A stretch of 62,000 nucleotides of DNA from Cristatella mucedo (lineage: Eukaryota > Bryozoa > Phylactolaemata > Cristatellidae), in the NCBI GenBank assembly GCA_009760855.2, contig WPIO01000140.1, positions 887,501 through 949,500 of the forward strand. Reading direction: 5' to 3'. The position numbers and the translations under genes were made by a program. Below, piece by piece: positions 26,501 through 38,112 of the stretch (the stretch's first letter is position 1; each line of letters opens with the position of its first letter). The notes under the pieces were generated by a model that made no database searches, had not been told where the DNA came from, and worked only from the letters and a program-made list of their open reading frames with translations.

Positions 26501-29500
26501 GAAAGTCAATGATTTATGTGGTGCTAGGGTCGGGACAGGGCTGCGAATGTAAGAATTCACCTTTGAGCTTGGCCAGTGTAAGCTCTACCGAATGATTGGT
26601 ATCAGGTACAGTCTAAATGGGCCTTGTCTATCCTAGACTGCCACTTGTGGCCATCCTGCGGTGTCATATGCTTGGCCTGAATTTTGCTGATGGCAGATGT
26701 GTGCTGCGATCATGCCGAACCTTGGTACCTTAATGGAGACTAGATTATGGTAAAAGCAGGGTCAGTTTTGTTGCCCTGCTCCCTGTATAGCAATGCAAGC
26801 TGTTAAACCAGTGGTATTTGCATTTAGCTATCCTCATATTATGTGATCAATACAACTATGAGATCCGTACGTTTTTGCAGTGCATGTTTCCTCTTCGTAG
26901 ATGTCAATATAGCTTTTTTATGCAGGTTACATGCATAGAAACAAAAATATATTACTTGAAGCTACACTGACCACTGTCAAGCAAACAATAAACCAAGCTA
27001 GAGAACAAGCTGTTCGAACTTACCATATTGTTGTTTTAAAGTCCAGCCGGCTCTGATTTGCTTGAGTGGCTATCCTGGTGACATTAGCATGCCTCTTACT
27101 CTTCGGCCATACCGATAGCTTCGTGTTCGGCTATACCGATAGCTTGAATGCAGTTTCATTCCGTTATCGTTTCGATGGTGAACATCCCGGCTAAAACTAT
27201 GCAGAGCAGGGCCAGAGTTTGCCAGCAAAAATCGGCTCTCGGAGCATTCTTCTCCTTGCTATATAATGAATGCCAGTAATCGTTAAGCAATCGGAGGCAA
27301 TGTCTGTGTAGTTTGCAAGATATACTGCCCAGAGACTTGCTACTTCTTGGCTGAGGCAGTGCACGAGCTATTGTGCCCACTTTTACTGTCACTATCCGGG
27401 TGCCACCCTAGTAGCTTTCAAATAGTGCTAATCGTCTATACAGACCAAAACCGGTATAGCTGCAAGTCTGACTATTTATTACTGCAAGGTTCTTATACCT
27501 AACTGACCCGAATATGCCCCTGTGCTTCGACTGTGTAACTAGAGACCAGTTGCGACTGACCCTAGTATTGTCGCACGGTTTAATTAAAGAACTAATGGTT
27601 TTGGTGTTTCTCAGTGTGTGTTCCCTCTGTCTTATTGTCATGTCCAAATGTACTCCTTACCGCGATGTACGACACGAAATTAACACTTTTTCTTTTCTCA
27701 AGATCGAGCTAGCAGGCTTGCATGTGCAAACTATATCCAAGGAAATGTTACATGCTGTCGGCATATTCTTTGCTGATTAAATCTTGACGAGTTTCATAGT
27801 CAACCTGGCCTTTGCAACTGAATAAGTAGAATTGATTGCCTTCCAGCAAGAATCCATCGCCTTCCAAGTTCCTAGGGTATAAGTAAAAGGCAAGCAGAGC
27901 CCATATCCCGTATATATAACCAAGAACTCGTGACGATGGAGGATGCACCTATGAGGCAGGCTGTGCTTGGTGCCCTTGCTTGAGCCACCTAATCGTGGCA
28001 AGTGGGCACGACTCCCCCCTACCTCCACTGCTCTTGCTTTAGAGAGCTGCAGCCTACTACTGCTATCACTGGGCTCGGGGTCCTCATCGCGTGCAGATGG
28101 CTACCTTTGGGTAATGAATGACATGAGGTGTCATCCTTCACCTGTTGTTTCTGGTATGCAGCAGTTGAGCTCTTTGATTAATCTCGATTTTATTTGGCAT
28201 TCTTTGTATCCCATTTATTGGACATCGAATTTTTCTCTTTATGCCGAACATATAACCCGCGAGTGCAGCGATTGCTTCTGCATTCGATTGTGTAATTTAC
28301 CGAAAGCCAGCCATAAAGGACACCTTCATGACTTCGGCACTTCTTGTGTGCTACGAACCTAGGAACCTAAAACCACACCTATTTAGGACAGCATTTAGTG
28401 GGTCCCTGTGATTCGTCCTCTATGTGCTTATGCGTGCTGACACTGTGCATGCTGCCACTAACCACATTTGCATGCTGACCCTGTGCATGTCACCCCTAAC
28501 CATATCATTCATTTCGTTTGTTTTTCAAGCACGATTTTATTTACCATTCAATCGCATTTCACTTTGCAGCAAATGTAAAGCACCTAGAAAGAGATCAAGT
28601 TCTCTGAGGGCGCTTTATCAAGGGAATTATTATTATTATTACGCCAGGCAGGTTGTGCTAGTGAGGGGGTTGCAGTTTAATTCCGACATCACAATCCAAT
28701 ATGTCGGAGTGGCCTTGTTTCTGGGCAGTTTCATGAGACACTCACACTGAAAGTGCAATTAACAAGTGATTTTCCTGTTGCTTTGTGCTTCTACTTTTTA
28801 TGGATGCATCATAGTGTAGTTGGACCTTTGCAGTTGTGTGAAGAACATTTGCAAATTTGAAAAACCAGTTTGCCCAGATGCAGGACCGAATTTGAATATT
28901 TGCGATCAGCTAAGGTACTCTGATTTAATTTTGAGATGTGCAGCTAACGTGAGACTATCAGGTGTGATATCTCACTCGGCACATATCTTGGTTACGCTTG
29001 GTCACCTCATCTTTCCCTAACTCTCAGAGAGCTAGCCGTATGCATCCAGTCAGTGATAGTGGCTAACATTCTAGAAATTAGCTCGAAGCAGGCGAGAACT
29101 CGAGTTTGTAGTCGATGGTATGGCCAGGCCTCCGTAGCCGTTTTGAGGGGCCCGATTCACTGCTTGGTTACATGTTACTAGTAAGGCCCTTCGGTTCATG
29201 TGGCTGACTTTACTTCTTGGCTGTTCGGGATTTTCTCAACTTTTGACGATTTAATACAACTAACTAGCTATGGGCAAAATTAGTGTTACCATGAAATTGG
29301 TGCTTGCTTAATTAATTGGTGCTTGTTTATTTTGAAATATCGTATCATACCACTGGATTGTTCAGCAACTATTTTGTTACCTTGAGTCGTATTTCTGCAC
29401 GATTGTACGTGGTGCGAAGGTATCACTTATGGCCGCCCAGTGCCCACCACATCCAGACGTGTCACCTGAAACTGGGAACTGCCTGGCTTTAACCACTGTG

Positions 29501-32500
29501 GTGACGTAGTCAAGCAGGTGCTGATAGCTTTGCCTAAGCCCTGTTATAGCAAACGGGATATTTGGAGGAGATGCTTTGGACAACTTTATCGATAGCTATA
29601 ATCCAAAGAAATACTTGTAGACCGGTTCGATAGCTTGGGTGGCAGGATCTGGTTGGCCTCGAACTACCAGCACAAGGGGTGACCGGCTGATCAAGATGCT
29701 TGTACTCCAGAAGAGGAATGCTACTCTGAGACCTTGTACGGTCATTTAAAGAAGCCACGGGAATAGACATTAGCTACACAACGGTAAGTAGAAGGCTAGC
29801 TAATAGTGGCTTTTTCCGACGTGTGGCAAAAATTGCAAGCCTCAACTAACCAGCCGCCATGAAGTGGATCGCTTGCAACGGGCTTATGCGCATTCAGAGC
29901 AGCGGGACAGTGAAGCAATGCTTTAGGGACTGGCGAGAGCAGTTTCATGCAGTTTAGCAGTGGCAATTGAAGAACATGGGCTTGCCACCGGAAATGAGAC
30001 GGGTGCCGAGCTGAGTGCTTGCAGCCTATGGCAAATAGTTGGGGCAAATCTGTCATGGTTTGGGGCTGCTTTCTTGAAAAAGTGGTTGTAGGACCAACAT
30101 GTATACCTTAGAGTTGTCCAGGAAGTCGGACTTCTTAGTGCTTGAGCTTGGAGGTATTAGCATTTGGCAACAACACAGTGAACCCAACCGTAGTGCCAGG
30201 TCGGTAAAGGGTTTCTTTGTGGTCCGGTGTGGTATGGTAGCAGTAGCTCGTGTTTTGGTTTGCATCCTGGTTTGGTAGGGATGCAGTGGACCAGCTAGTC
30301 TCCTGATCCAAACCAATTGATTATTTATGGGATTTTATTCACCAGCAGCTAAGGCATGGTGATTGGTTGATCGCCTACCTTAGTTGCCACCTTTTTATAA
30401 AAAAAAATTAGGCACTGTGGAACAGTACACCCGAGTAGACAAGGAAGCTCCTGACCTTCATGGCAGAGCAAGTAAAGAGAGTTTATAAGGAATCCCTGTG
30501 GGGCAACATCATTTTAAACTTATCAAAAGACCTATCAGCACCAGTATGGGATGCGTTTGTTTGTTTTCCTATAATAAACATTTTGCATGTTATGCACAGC
30601 TCTTACTTACATGCCATCAAAGGCAATCCAACAGTTAACCCAAGTGCATTGCCACTAAGGCAGTGGCCATACTTGTTGGCACTGTGTATGTACATGCATG
30701 TGCACTCTATATATACCATGAATATTTTTGCTTGTCAGCTTTGCTATTGTTAAAAATTTATTTAACTGCACAGGATTTATGGAGGCTTTAAGTGGGGAGT
30801 TGGAGATGCTGCACAAGTCAATTTTTACAACGACTGTCTGTCCAACTTTAATCAACACTGGCATGTTTGACGGGGCTGTGTCGAGGTGAGCCTGCATTGC
30901 CCTTGCCTGTAAAACTCAACCTTATTTGTACGTTTGAGCTGCTGCACTTTGCATAAGTGAAACAATTCTCATGTGTTACAGTGTGTCTGCTTAAGCGACT
31001 GGATAGGTGAACATGTCTTTTCATGCTCGGTTTCACTATGCCATATGCAAATCACGTTATTTCTCATAGAATCCAACTAGCTCTTAAGCTCACATCGTGC
31101 TTAGACACTTGCTTGGCTAAAGCGCAGCAGACGGGGTCATTTAACGGGGCAGACGAATGACAATGGGAAATGGCCAGTTCTAGAAAAATAAGAGAATAGT
31201 GGAAGCAATCTGAGACCGAAGTGGGAAAAGCACGAAGCTAAAGCAACATCGTTGAAATTTGAAAAGGGCAAGCTACCATGCATATCCTTCTACTGGTGTA
31301 TTAAGCTGAATTTGCAGTTTTGCTTGATATATGCCAATATTGTGCTTCATTGAGCCTAGCTGCATCTTTTGATCTTTTGATGTTTCTGAATCTTTTGATG
31401 ACCTGTGTGTGACTGATTGGCTGTGTCTGAGTAGAAGCCTTTTCATCGTATTCTCGATCGTGGATCGTGTGTCAAGTCTGCATAGATAGCCTAGGTGCAG
31501 TGGACACATTACACACGTGGTGTGCGGCTTCCTCGTCCGGATAGAACTAGGCCTTAAACACAGCACTCGTAAAGATGATTACTTATAGTAATATAACTAA
31601 TATATTTCTAAACATTGCATATATATATATTTATATACTATTTTATTTGTATCATGGGATGCACCTTGTGTAGCCGATAAGGTTGCAACTGCTGTGCTAG
31701 CATATATTAATATATATATATATACACTATTTTATTAATTATTATTTATGTATTATATATTTATTGTTTCTTACTATATTTTACTTTTTAAAATAATGAT
31801 ACCCTGACATATGAGATGCAGCTTATGCAGCCGATAACATTGCAACTTCTGTGCTAGCATGATGTCATCCACTCTTGCATACAAGGTGACTTTGGATAAC
31901 CCGTTTCAGATTCCCTAGTTTGTTACCAATTTTTGATCCAGACTACGCAACAGATAAGATTATGACAGCAATTCTAAGTAATCAGGTTATGCTGTACATG
32001 CCACGTATCCTCTCCTTCGTCATTGCTTTGAAAAGGTGAGCAGCGCTTCATCCTCCTGCGGTTTACTTTCAAGATTATTCATCACTAGCTGCCTATGATC
32101 ACTCGCACGAGCTCCTTAGCTAATTATAATCGTCAGGTATTTAGCTGCATTGTGCAAACTTTTTGTGCTTATCTGAATGGACTGTCCTTATGATAGTGTT
32201 TGCCTGCTGCCTGCTGAAGCTATTTTGTGAGATTCACTGTTCTCTGAACTGAAGGCTGTTAAGGGGTGCACACCTGCTACTTGTGCAGGAAGTGCTATAA
32301 ATGGCAACTTGGTTTTAGTTTAAATCTGCTCAGTCGAATTTCTTACAGGGGATACTGTGGCAACTACTTTTTGAGTACGTGTGCTATGCTTTGAGCTTAT
32401 TATAGCTTTGATTGGTTGCTTGCCTGTTGCAGCATTTTTCCGGTGAAGTTAAGCAATCTCCTGTTCCACTATTTCGGTGCGTCAGCATCAATGGAAGAGT

Positions 32501-32535
32501 TCAAAGGTCGTGCTGCTAGTTCCAAGCAAAAATAG
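14251..32535 (+). CDS. SDR16C5-like: SDR16C-family dehydrogenase, copy 1 (retinol/steroid dehydrogenase-like), 8 exons
   Basis: Spliced CDS of 936 nt, 311 residues, joined from 14251-14317, 18680-18760, 19657-19841, 22912-23043, 25723-25852, 30774-30885, 31910-32035 and 32433-32535. All introns are GT-AG; phases are 1,1,0,0,1,2,2. Residues about 5-22 form an N-terminal hydrophobic anchor, as in microsomal or lipid-droplet SDR16C enzymes. The classical SDR core follows: TGAGSGLG (47-54) for the dinucleotide, WDLN with D72 favouring NAD(H), D98, NNAG (124-127), catalytic S177, Y190 and K194 (YCASK), then [11 protein letters not shown] (220-230). Length and motif spacing (Ser to Tyr 13) match the family, which oxidises all-trans-retinol or hydroxysteroids. 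[11 protein letters not shown] and the [10 protein letters not shown] block resemble SDR16C5/RDHE2 most. Compared with copy 2 it has ten replacements (184, 188, 210, 211, 223, 224, 234, 244, 271, 274) and looks the more derived. Substrate is inferred from family only. Confidence 0.9.
14401..14580 (-). mobile_element. LINE-C 3'-end fragment in intron 1
   Basis: An (AAT)n run followed by tagcgccatcagatatctgaatctctttct, a diverged version of the LINE 3' hairpin region on the minus strand. Shared with 41266-41420. Confidence 0.5.
14581..16718. other. Intron 1 of copy 1, no further gene
   Basis: No domain recognised. Homology to copy 2 stops at about 15346; the sequence from there to about 18073 is absent from copy 2, which has unrelated sequence at 42740-43726 instead. 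Confidence 0.5.
16719..18212 (-). mobile_element. LINE-A fragment with reverse transcriptase, intron 1
   Basis: Minus strand, (ATT) tail at the low-coordinate end. The coding remnant runs from [10 protein letters not shown] and [13 protein letters not shown] through [35 protein letters not shown] and the catalytic [10 protein letters not shown] to [16 protein letters not shown], with a frame change near 17920-18050. Copy 2 retains only the part nearest the 5' end (43724-43864), so the insertion predates the duplication and copy 2 lost the rest. Confidence 0.85.
18680..18760 (+). CDS. SDR16C copy 1 exon 2
   Basis: Pyrimidine tract then acceptor tgtccag, 81 nt, donor gtgagt. Encodes [15 protein letters not shown] and the first beta strand DIVLITGAG. 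Confidence 0.93.
19657..19841 (+). CDS. SDR16C copy 1 exon 3
   Basis: Acceptor ttccag, 185 nt, donor gtgggt. It completes the glycine motif with SGLGR, then carries LVLWDLNK (second strand) and [10 protein letters not shown]. Exon 2 to exon 3 joining restores TGAGSGLG exactly, which confirms both sites. Confidence 0.94.
20519..20580. repeat. (TA)n-rich microsatellite in intron 3
   Basis: Imperfect TATATATTTATA repeats. The copy 2 counterpart at 46175-46230 differs in arrangement. Confidence 0.85.
21459..21610 (+). mobile_element. tRNA-derived SINE candidate
   Basis: A box A-like TGGCATACTAGGTAAGGC (21471-21488) is followed 35 bp later by a box B-like aatttgaatcc (21523-21533). Between them is a perfect 7-bp hairpin (CGACCTC / GAGGTCG). 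The tail reads ...gtcgctatataaaag. Identical arrangement at 47109-47260. The decayed T-arm rules out a working tRNA. Confidence 0.5.
21770..22193 (+). mobile_element. LINE-A fragment, internally deleted, intron 3
   Basis: Starts inside the RT palm ([19 protein letters not shown]), jumps to the last codons ([10 protein letters not shown]) and ends with the 3' UTR hairpin and ATT tail. Also in copy 2 at 47420-47843. Confidence 0.85.
22912..23043 (+). CDS. SDR16C copy 1 exon 4
   Basis: Acceptor ttgcag, 132 nt in phase 0, donor gtgagt. Encodes [14 protein letters not shown] with the structural NNAG motif and ends VSHFW. Identical to copy 2. Confidence 0.95.
24020..25055 (-). mobile_element. LINE-A fragment, intron 4
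   Basis: Minus-strand frame of about 260 codons (24249-25037) from the end of the palm ([17 protein letters not shown]) to the C-terminal [19 protein letters not shown] block, then 3' UTR and ATT tail. 5'-truncated. A second diverged LINE scrap follows at about 25255-25325. Same in copy 2 at 49670-50705. Confidence 0.88.
25723..25852 (+). CDS. SDR16C copy 1 exon 5 (catalytic Ser, Tyr, Lys)
   Basis: Acceptor cttttttcag, 130 nt, donor gtaagt. Encodes [18 protein letters not shown], catalytic S177 in IASSAG and YCASK (190-194). Copy 1 has L184 and T188 where copy 2 has I and A. Confidence 0.95.
28355..28641 (+). mobile_element. LINE-A 3' terminal fragment, intron 5
   Basis: Only the last codons ([14 protein letters not shown]-like), 3' UTR, hairpin and ATT tail. 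Counterpart at 54707-54993. Confidence 0.85.
30774..30885 (+). CDS. SDR16C copy 1 exon 6
   Basis: Acceptor gcacag, 112 nt, donor gtgagc. Encodes [15 protein letters not shown] and [12 protein letters not shown], the segment after strand 6 that closes over the nicotinamide. Five residues differ from copy 2, the most in any exon. Confidence 0.94.
31575..31800. repeat. AT-rich/(TA)n tract, intron 6
   Basis: Two short TATATA runs joined by a segment that recurs (gcaccttgtgtagccgataaggttgcaactgc and a diverged gcagcttatgcagccgataacattgcaacttc about 150 bp on), so a local duplication is likely. The same lies at 59880-60130 in copy 2. Confidence 0.6.
31910..32035 (+). CDS. SDR16C copy 1 exon 7
   Basis: Acceptor gtttcag, 126 nt, donor gtgagc. 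Encodes [17 protein letters not shown] and [12 protein letters not shown], the C-terminal lid region. F244, S271 and I274 differ from copy 2 (L, Y, F). Confidence 0.93.
32433..32535 (+). CDS. SDR16C copy 1 exon 8 and stop
   Basis: Acceptor ttgcag, 103 nt ending TAG. Encodes [16 protein letters not shown] and a basic tail RAASSKQK, the lysine-rich end common in SDR16C proteins. Identical to copy 2. Confidence 0.93.
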
Positions 32536-33030
32536 GTTCATTGAACCAGTGCTGTAATGCAGGTGAACGACACTATGAAAAATCATACATGCACTGTAGT
32601 TGACCGGTAGTGGCATGGAAAATGTATCTGATGACTACGCACACTTCTGTGTAATTTGCAAGTGAATTGTGTAGCTGCTGGCATGTGCAGTTGCTGGCGA
32701 TATTAAGTGTAGATGGCAGGTAATATCGCTGCTAGAAACCCTCCGTAATCTGGTGATTGCATTGGGAGATAGTCAAATTAATTTTTTCATTCGTGCAGGT
32801 TATATGTTCAGTGAGGGGACACAGCTCACTTAGCCTATGCAGATATGCTAACAGCAATGCAATTCTCAGCTTTTTGCAAGCTTGTACCTTACTGCACATT
32901 TTTAGATGACCTTGGATGTATAGCTTGTGCAATTGTCATTCCACTTGCATTTATATGATTTCTGCATTCAATGTACAATCTGGTCGGCCGTAATGTGCTG
33001 GCCTAGCCTGGTGTGTAGAAAATAATTAAA

Positions 33031-33036
33031 AATAAA
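33031..33036 (+). promoter_or_regulatory. Polyadenylation signal AATAAA, SDR16C copy 1
   Basis: Lies about 500 bp after the stop and is followed by GT-rich sequence and a (GT)n tract at 33093-33120, as expected of a downstream element. Conserved in copy 2 at 61369-61374. Confidence 0.6.
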
Positions 33037-33090
33037 GTTTGTGGGTGAACCGGTGATTTTGTCGTTCTTGCTTTACCGTTTGTATATGTA

Positions 33091-33092
<2 letters not shown>

Positions 33093-33120
<28 letters not shown>
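33093..33120. repeat. (GT)n microsatellite
   Basis: About 13 GT units. Copy 2 has the same at 61433-61459. Confidence 0.9.
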
Positions 33121-33123
<3 letters not shown>

Positions 33124-33689
33124 TTGTATGTGTGCATACCTGCTGCTTCACATGCGTGTGGTGTGTGTGTACGTGTGTCTGCTAGCCTGTGTACTCACAC
33201 GAATGTATTGATTGGACTTTATTGTTCAAGAGCAAACATGACGTTTGCTACCAGGCATGCCCAAGGGAATGGGTTTATTGAGTTGAAATGCTATCTGCTT
33301 ATTGTGGGACATCTCTTTTATAAAGTCTTTTCCGATCAGACATGCTGATGTGTTCTTTTAATGTAACAGCAAGGACTTCTAACATATACCACTGTATTTA
33401 ATTGTGTATACACGTATATAGTTATCCACAGTTTATGAATGTACTTAGTGCATACACTCAGCCAAAAAAAGCTTTGTAGTTTTGTTACATCGTCCCACCA
33501 CGAGTCTTATGACCTTCGTTATCTGGCATCGAAGCCGCAAGCTTCTGCGATGTCTTTTCTGCTGCAGCACATTCCACAGAGCCCGAGTTTTACTAAAAGG
33601 TTCTGCTGAAGGTATAGGCCGAACACGTCAGGCATATGAGGGCTACTGTAGATAGTTACCAATCAATTCTAGCGAAGGCCATGTGAACA

Positions 33690-33955
33690 GATAAAGACAT
33701 CCGAGGCACCACTGAAGTATGGGGTATCTCAGGGCTTTGTGCTGGGTCCGGTTCTTTTCACGGTTTATACTCTCCCTCTTGCCGATGTGATACAGATGAC
33801 ACTCATTTGCACGTTTGCTTTGATCCCTCCTAACCTTAGAGCACGTCGAATTCTCTCAACTCCCTGGCTGCATGTATTGATGACATTCTCATATGGATTG
33901 CAGCAAACTTTCTTAAACTAAATTATGATAAAACCAACTTACTAGTGTTTCGTGG
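33690..33955 (+). mobile_element. LINE-A RT fragment
   Basis: Contains tatggggtatctcagggctt...ctgggtccggttcttttcac ([21 protein letters not shown]), an internal deletion over the YADD region, then FLKLNYDKTNLLV. Truncated at both ends. Confidence 0.8.
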
Positions 33956-34364
33956 GTGCATGTGCACGGCTTGCTAAACAGCAAACGACTTGGAGTACTC
34001 GGACGCAACCGAACTCAACATTTAATCAATAACTCCAGTGCAGACGTTAATGCTAACAGGAGCTTTCTTAGTCTTCGGCTCAGGAACGCCTCACTCCAAT
34101 TGGCTAGCCTCTTTGCTCGAGCCTTACAGAAGGAACGCTGCACTTCGATTGGTTAGCCGATGTCGGGAGGCCCCCACCCCTGACCTAGCACCTGCAGACA
34201 ACATGGGCTCAGCACTGCTATAGGCTGGGGTATGCACTTTCACATCACGATCTCAACTTGCTTCTGTAAGGCTTCTATCCTGCTTCGGTCTTCATTGCAC
34301 GATGTGAATACACAAGTGTACGTACTGAACTTGCTATGGGTTGAATGGTCTGTGTATATAAGCA

Positions 34365-35135
34365 ATAATAATACATTTGTACTGTGCTCAAGTTGTTAGT
34401 GGCAACATGCACAATCTCATCAAGCATAAGAGTGTTGGATGTGACAGGCACTGGGTCAACATGTAGATATGGTTAGTAGCAGCAGGCACAGTGTAAGTAG
34501 GCATAAGCACACAAAGGACGAATCACACGGACCCACTAAATGCCGTACTGACAGGTGTGTTTAAAGTGTCTTTTTAGATGCTGCCATGTCACGGGATGTC
34601 GTGATGTATATGCCGTGAGTTCCAGGCTTTGAGATACTTATGGTTGTTTATTATAGGATATGAGCTAAAGAAATGAGCTAAAGGCATGGTCTCCAAAGGA
34701 TTTGAGTTGCGTTCAAAGTACAGGTAAACGATTAGATTCAGAAAAGCTCGGATTGTCTGATAGGCAAGCTGGATCCAAAGAATAAAGTGGACCTAAACGT
34801 CAGGGATAGAACCTTGAAGTCAATGCGTTGTTTGACTGGGAGCCAGTGCAGGTCAGCTAGAAGTGGTGTGCCGTTCACGACAGACAAGCCTAGCTGCAGG
34901 GTTTTGCACCAGCTGTAAGCGCCTGACAGCACAGGAGGCCGTAGACCAACAAGCAGCGAGTTACAGAAGTCGAGACGGAATGTCACAAATCCATGGACAA
35001 ACTTAGATGTGGTATCGCTGTGTGAGCAAGCCCGAATTTGAGCAATGTTATATTGTTGAAAGTAGGCAGACTTGACTGTGGAGCTGACATGGTCGTCTAA
35101 CGAAAGGTCACTTTGGAACAGGACACCTAGATTGT
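34365..35135 (-). mobile_element. LINE-A 3' fragment, older copy
   Basis: Minus strand: 3' UTR, then [16 protein letters not shown]-like and [14 protein letters not shown] remnants, ending at the FQSDLSLDD region. More diverged than its relatives. Confidence 0.75.
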
Positions 35136-35154
35136 GTAGATTATATTTAAGTAT

Positions 35155-35189
35155 ATACTATACTTTCCAATATATTTATATATATATAT

Positions 35190-35206
<17 letters not shown>
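35155..35206. repeat. Perfect 17-bp inverted repeat with TA loop
   Basis: CTATACTTTCCAATATA and its exact complement TATATTGGAAAGTATAG flank a short TA-rich loop. The arm sequence is also the edge of the (TA)n tract at 8570-8590. Confidence 0.85.
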
Positions 35207-35389
<183 letters not shown>

Positions 35390-35840
35390 TGACCGAACTT
35401 CTTCCGACAGTATTTTAGTCAGAGTGAGTATACCCTAATGTGCCGAAGCCAGCTGAATTCTGACTTCGGACATCATAAGCCTTAGATGTACTTGTATTTC
35501 TGTGGAGGTAACTTCGATTCCACAGAAAGATATCCGCTTGACGTCTTTCCAAAACGGCTGGTGAATGAGTCCCCCGACGTCTTCGAATGGAGCGGTGTAG
35601 TGGTGTATTTTACTTCAACTGATAACCGTGCAGTGAAGCAACTGGCGTACAAGGTACCTCCTCATCGGTAAGGTTGCCAAGGATGGATGACTCGGAAGAT
35701 CAGAGCGTTCAGAGATTTTCCCACTTTGCCCACTGAACACTGTCGTCATCGTTGCTTTTGCCGATTGGACGAACCTTTCTATCTGGCCGTTGCTCCGAGG
35801 ATACCGCCAGGGCTACAGCTGTGCCTGCTTGAAAAATGGC
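35390..35840 (-). mobile_element. Second copy of the Ty3/gypsy-type integrase fragment
   Basis: Matches 8720-9082 and 9389-9470 without the solo LTR. The minus strand has the NGQIERFVQ motif at about 35750-35810. Neither LTR is seen, and decay is similar to the first copy. Confidence 0.6.
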
Positions 35841-36337
35841 CAGAGGTTAATGATTTGGTCGTCTTCAATGTTCACTGTAAGTTGAAAAATTCCGCCCATT
35901 TCTCAAATGAAGTCTCGGGTGAGCCGCCAGGGTCTCAGCTTTCGTCAGTTAGTGTCGTAGAGCCTTATAGGTAATTTAATGCCAACTGTTGGTGCATAAC
36001 CGATTGGGTATTCTGCACAATTTGATTTTGAACTTGCCGACTGGGCACTAAAATATTAAACAAATCAGAATATCTTGGCTTGAAAACGGCGTTGCATGGC
36101 AAACAACGGCTTGATTCCTGAAGATGCCTCGATGATGACCGTAATGATGCCCTTGATGATGTCTCTGAGGCACTGGCAGATCCAGATGCGCTTACCCCAA
36201 TAAATTCAAAATATATTCAATTCAAAGTGAATTTAAAGATGCATGCAGCTCTTTGTATTGCGCTACAGTGTTAAGTCGAGTCAAGTCTACGTGTCTTGAT
36301 TCGAAACTAACAAACGCGAATTTTCAGGCATTTATTG

Positions 36338-36935
36338 CTGGTGCAAAATTTGGCAGCCAGACTTGTCTGTCATGAGCGTCTCAGTTGCCACGTCACACCA
36401 CTTCTCGCCGAACAGCACTGGCTCTCAGCCAAGCAACGCATCGACTTCAGGGTTGTATCAATCACTTTCAATTTCCTTCATTCTTTGGCTCCAGCTTACA
36501 TATGAGATCTACTTCCTCACCAGGCTACGTATCGTACTACTCGCTCTTCGTAATACAATCATTTACCTATTCCTCGCACGCACCCTAAATTCTTTGGAGA
36601 CCACGCATTTAGTTCGTTTGATCGCAAAGCCTGGAACTCACTTCCAACTAGCGTCACGACATTCCCTTACTGGACCACGTTTTAAAAGAAACTACAAATG
36701 CATTTATTTATCGCAGAATTTAGTGATTCCGTGTACTCGTCCTTTAGGTGCCAATGTGATCTGACACCGTGCATGCTGTTATTAACCGTACTGGCATGCC
36801 GATCTGGTGCATGTCACTTTTAAACATGTTATGCTTGTTGTCATTGAGCATGCTACTGCTAATCGTGCAATTAGGCTTCTTTTACAGCACATGCAAAGTG
36901 CCCAAAAAATTGAGTTCTCTATGTCAAAATTGCTA
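36338..36935 (+). mobile_element. LINE-A 3' fragment, diverged
   Basis: Frame-broken remnants of [15 protein letters not shown]..., [20 protein letters not shown] and the C-terminal block, followed by a decayed 3' UTR. One of the oldest LINE-A copies here. Confidence 0.7.
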
Positions 36936-37059
36936 TTAGTATTAGTATTATTTTCACACGGCCGCCGTTAGCCAGTGTTCCAATTTGGCCGCTCCCTCTC
37001 AAGTCCATAGGGCCAAGAAGTGAGGAGACTTACTTCAAGGTGACGAGAGTCGGTTGCAT

Positions 37060-37990
37060 TTGTCATTCTAACCGGCGGAATATGCTGCATCAACTGAAAA
37101 ATCGAATGCTTACCTTGCCGATATTTGATCCTGGATGTCGGAAAACTTCCTGAAACTAAATGACGATAAAACCGAACTGCTGCTCATAGGACACCCTAAG
37201 TGTGTGGCTGGTTTCAAAGGCTGTGCTATTGTAATAGGTGATGCTGTTGTGCGACCATCACCACGTGCTCGAAATTTAGGTGTCGTTTTCGACAACTGCC
37301 TCAATTTTTAAAGTTTCATTCAGATGATTGCTTCAGCAGCTTGCCATCACGTCCGATCCCTATCCAAGATTAGGAGCTGTCTTCCACAGTGGCTTTCAAA
37401 ACATTTAACTAGCTCCTCAGTTCTGTCTCGGCTTGATTGTTGCAATTCCCTATTGGCTGGGCTAAAAAAAGCGATTAGGCCACTGCAGCTGACTATAAAT
37501 ATGACTGCAACTCTAGTACAAGTCTTGGAAGTTTGAGCACGTGTCTCCTTTGCTGAAATAGCTAAGATGGATGCCGGTTGACCAAGAAATTCAGAGCAAG
37601 GTTCTTACGCTGACCGACAAGGCCCGCCGCGGCTTGGCTCCTTCGTACCTAGTTGAACTACTGCATCAGTTTCAGCCTGTTCGCGCACTCAGGTCCTGTG
37701 TGGACAATAAATTAGCTGTCCCATTCCTCCGCTTAAAGACCGTTGGTGACAGAAGCATTAGCTCTGACGGTCCTAGACTGTGGAACTCGCTTCCTGTTCT
37801 TCCGCAACGACAACTATTCTATTACTGCCGACTATGGCTCATCCTTTTCAGCGGTTCTGAGCTGCTACTTCCATGCTACTCACTACCTCAACTGCTCTCC
37901 CGACTCTGCTATGCTTCCCACTTTCTCTTTGTTGCGCGAGACAAAGTCTGTTGGCTACCGAATGCATACCGAAAGCCGCTTAGGCTGTGA
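37060..37990 (+). mobile_element. LINE-B C-terminal half
   Basis: [28 protein letters not shown], then ARNLGVVFDNCLNF, SRLDCCNSLLAGL and the C-terminal VDNKLAVPFLRLKTVGDRS and GPRLWNSLPVL block. The frame is better kept than at 11.9-14.0 kb. The left edge of duplication copy 2 (37811) falls in its 3' region. Confidence 0.75.
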
Positions 37991-38112
37991 GTGGGCTATG
38001 CAAAACTCTCCTGCGTAACACCCACATGGTCTTTATGTCTTTGTGGAGTTACAGACGGAGGTACATTACATTACATTACACAAAAACCGCATGTTGAAGG
38101 TGACAGGTGTTC

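Larger units (their letters stand above)
11211..33399 (+). repeat. Tandem segmental duplication, copy 1
   Basis: It aligns by eye with 37811-61738 in the same orientation. Long stretches (for example 18.3-25.0 kb and 26.1-29.3 kb) look almost identical, while 25.1-26.1 and 29.4-33.0 kb carry clearly more substitutions. The left edge lies inside the 3' region of LINE-B sequence; the right edge is just after ataccactgtatttaat at about 33399. It contains a complete SDR16C gene. Confidence 0.95.

Noticed and set aside
33094-33348. 84-codon frame conserved between copies
   Set aside because: Begins in the (GT)n tract downstream of the poly(A) signal; its conservation is due to the duplication alone.
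35486-35671. Plus-strand frame of about 61 codons partly matched at 8.8 kb
   Set aside because: It lies antisense to the integrase-bearing repeat; the shared reading is explained by the repeated DNA.
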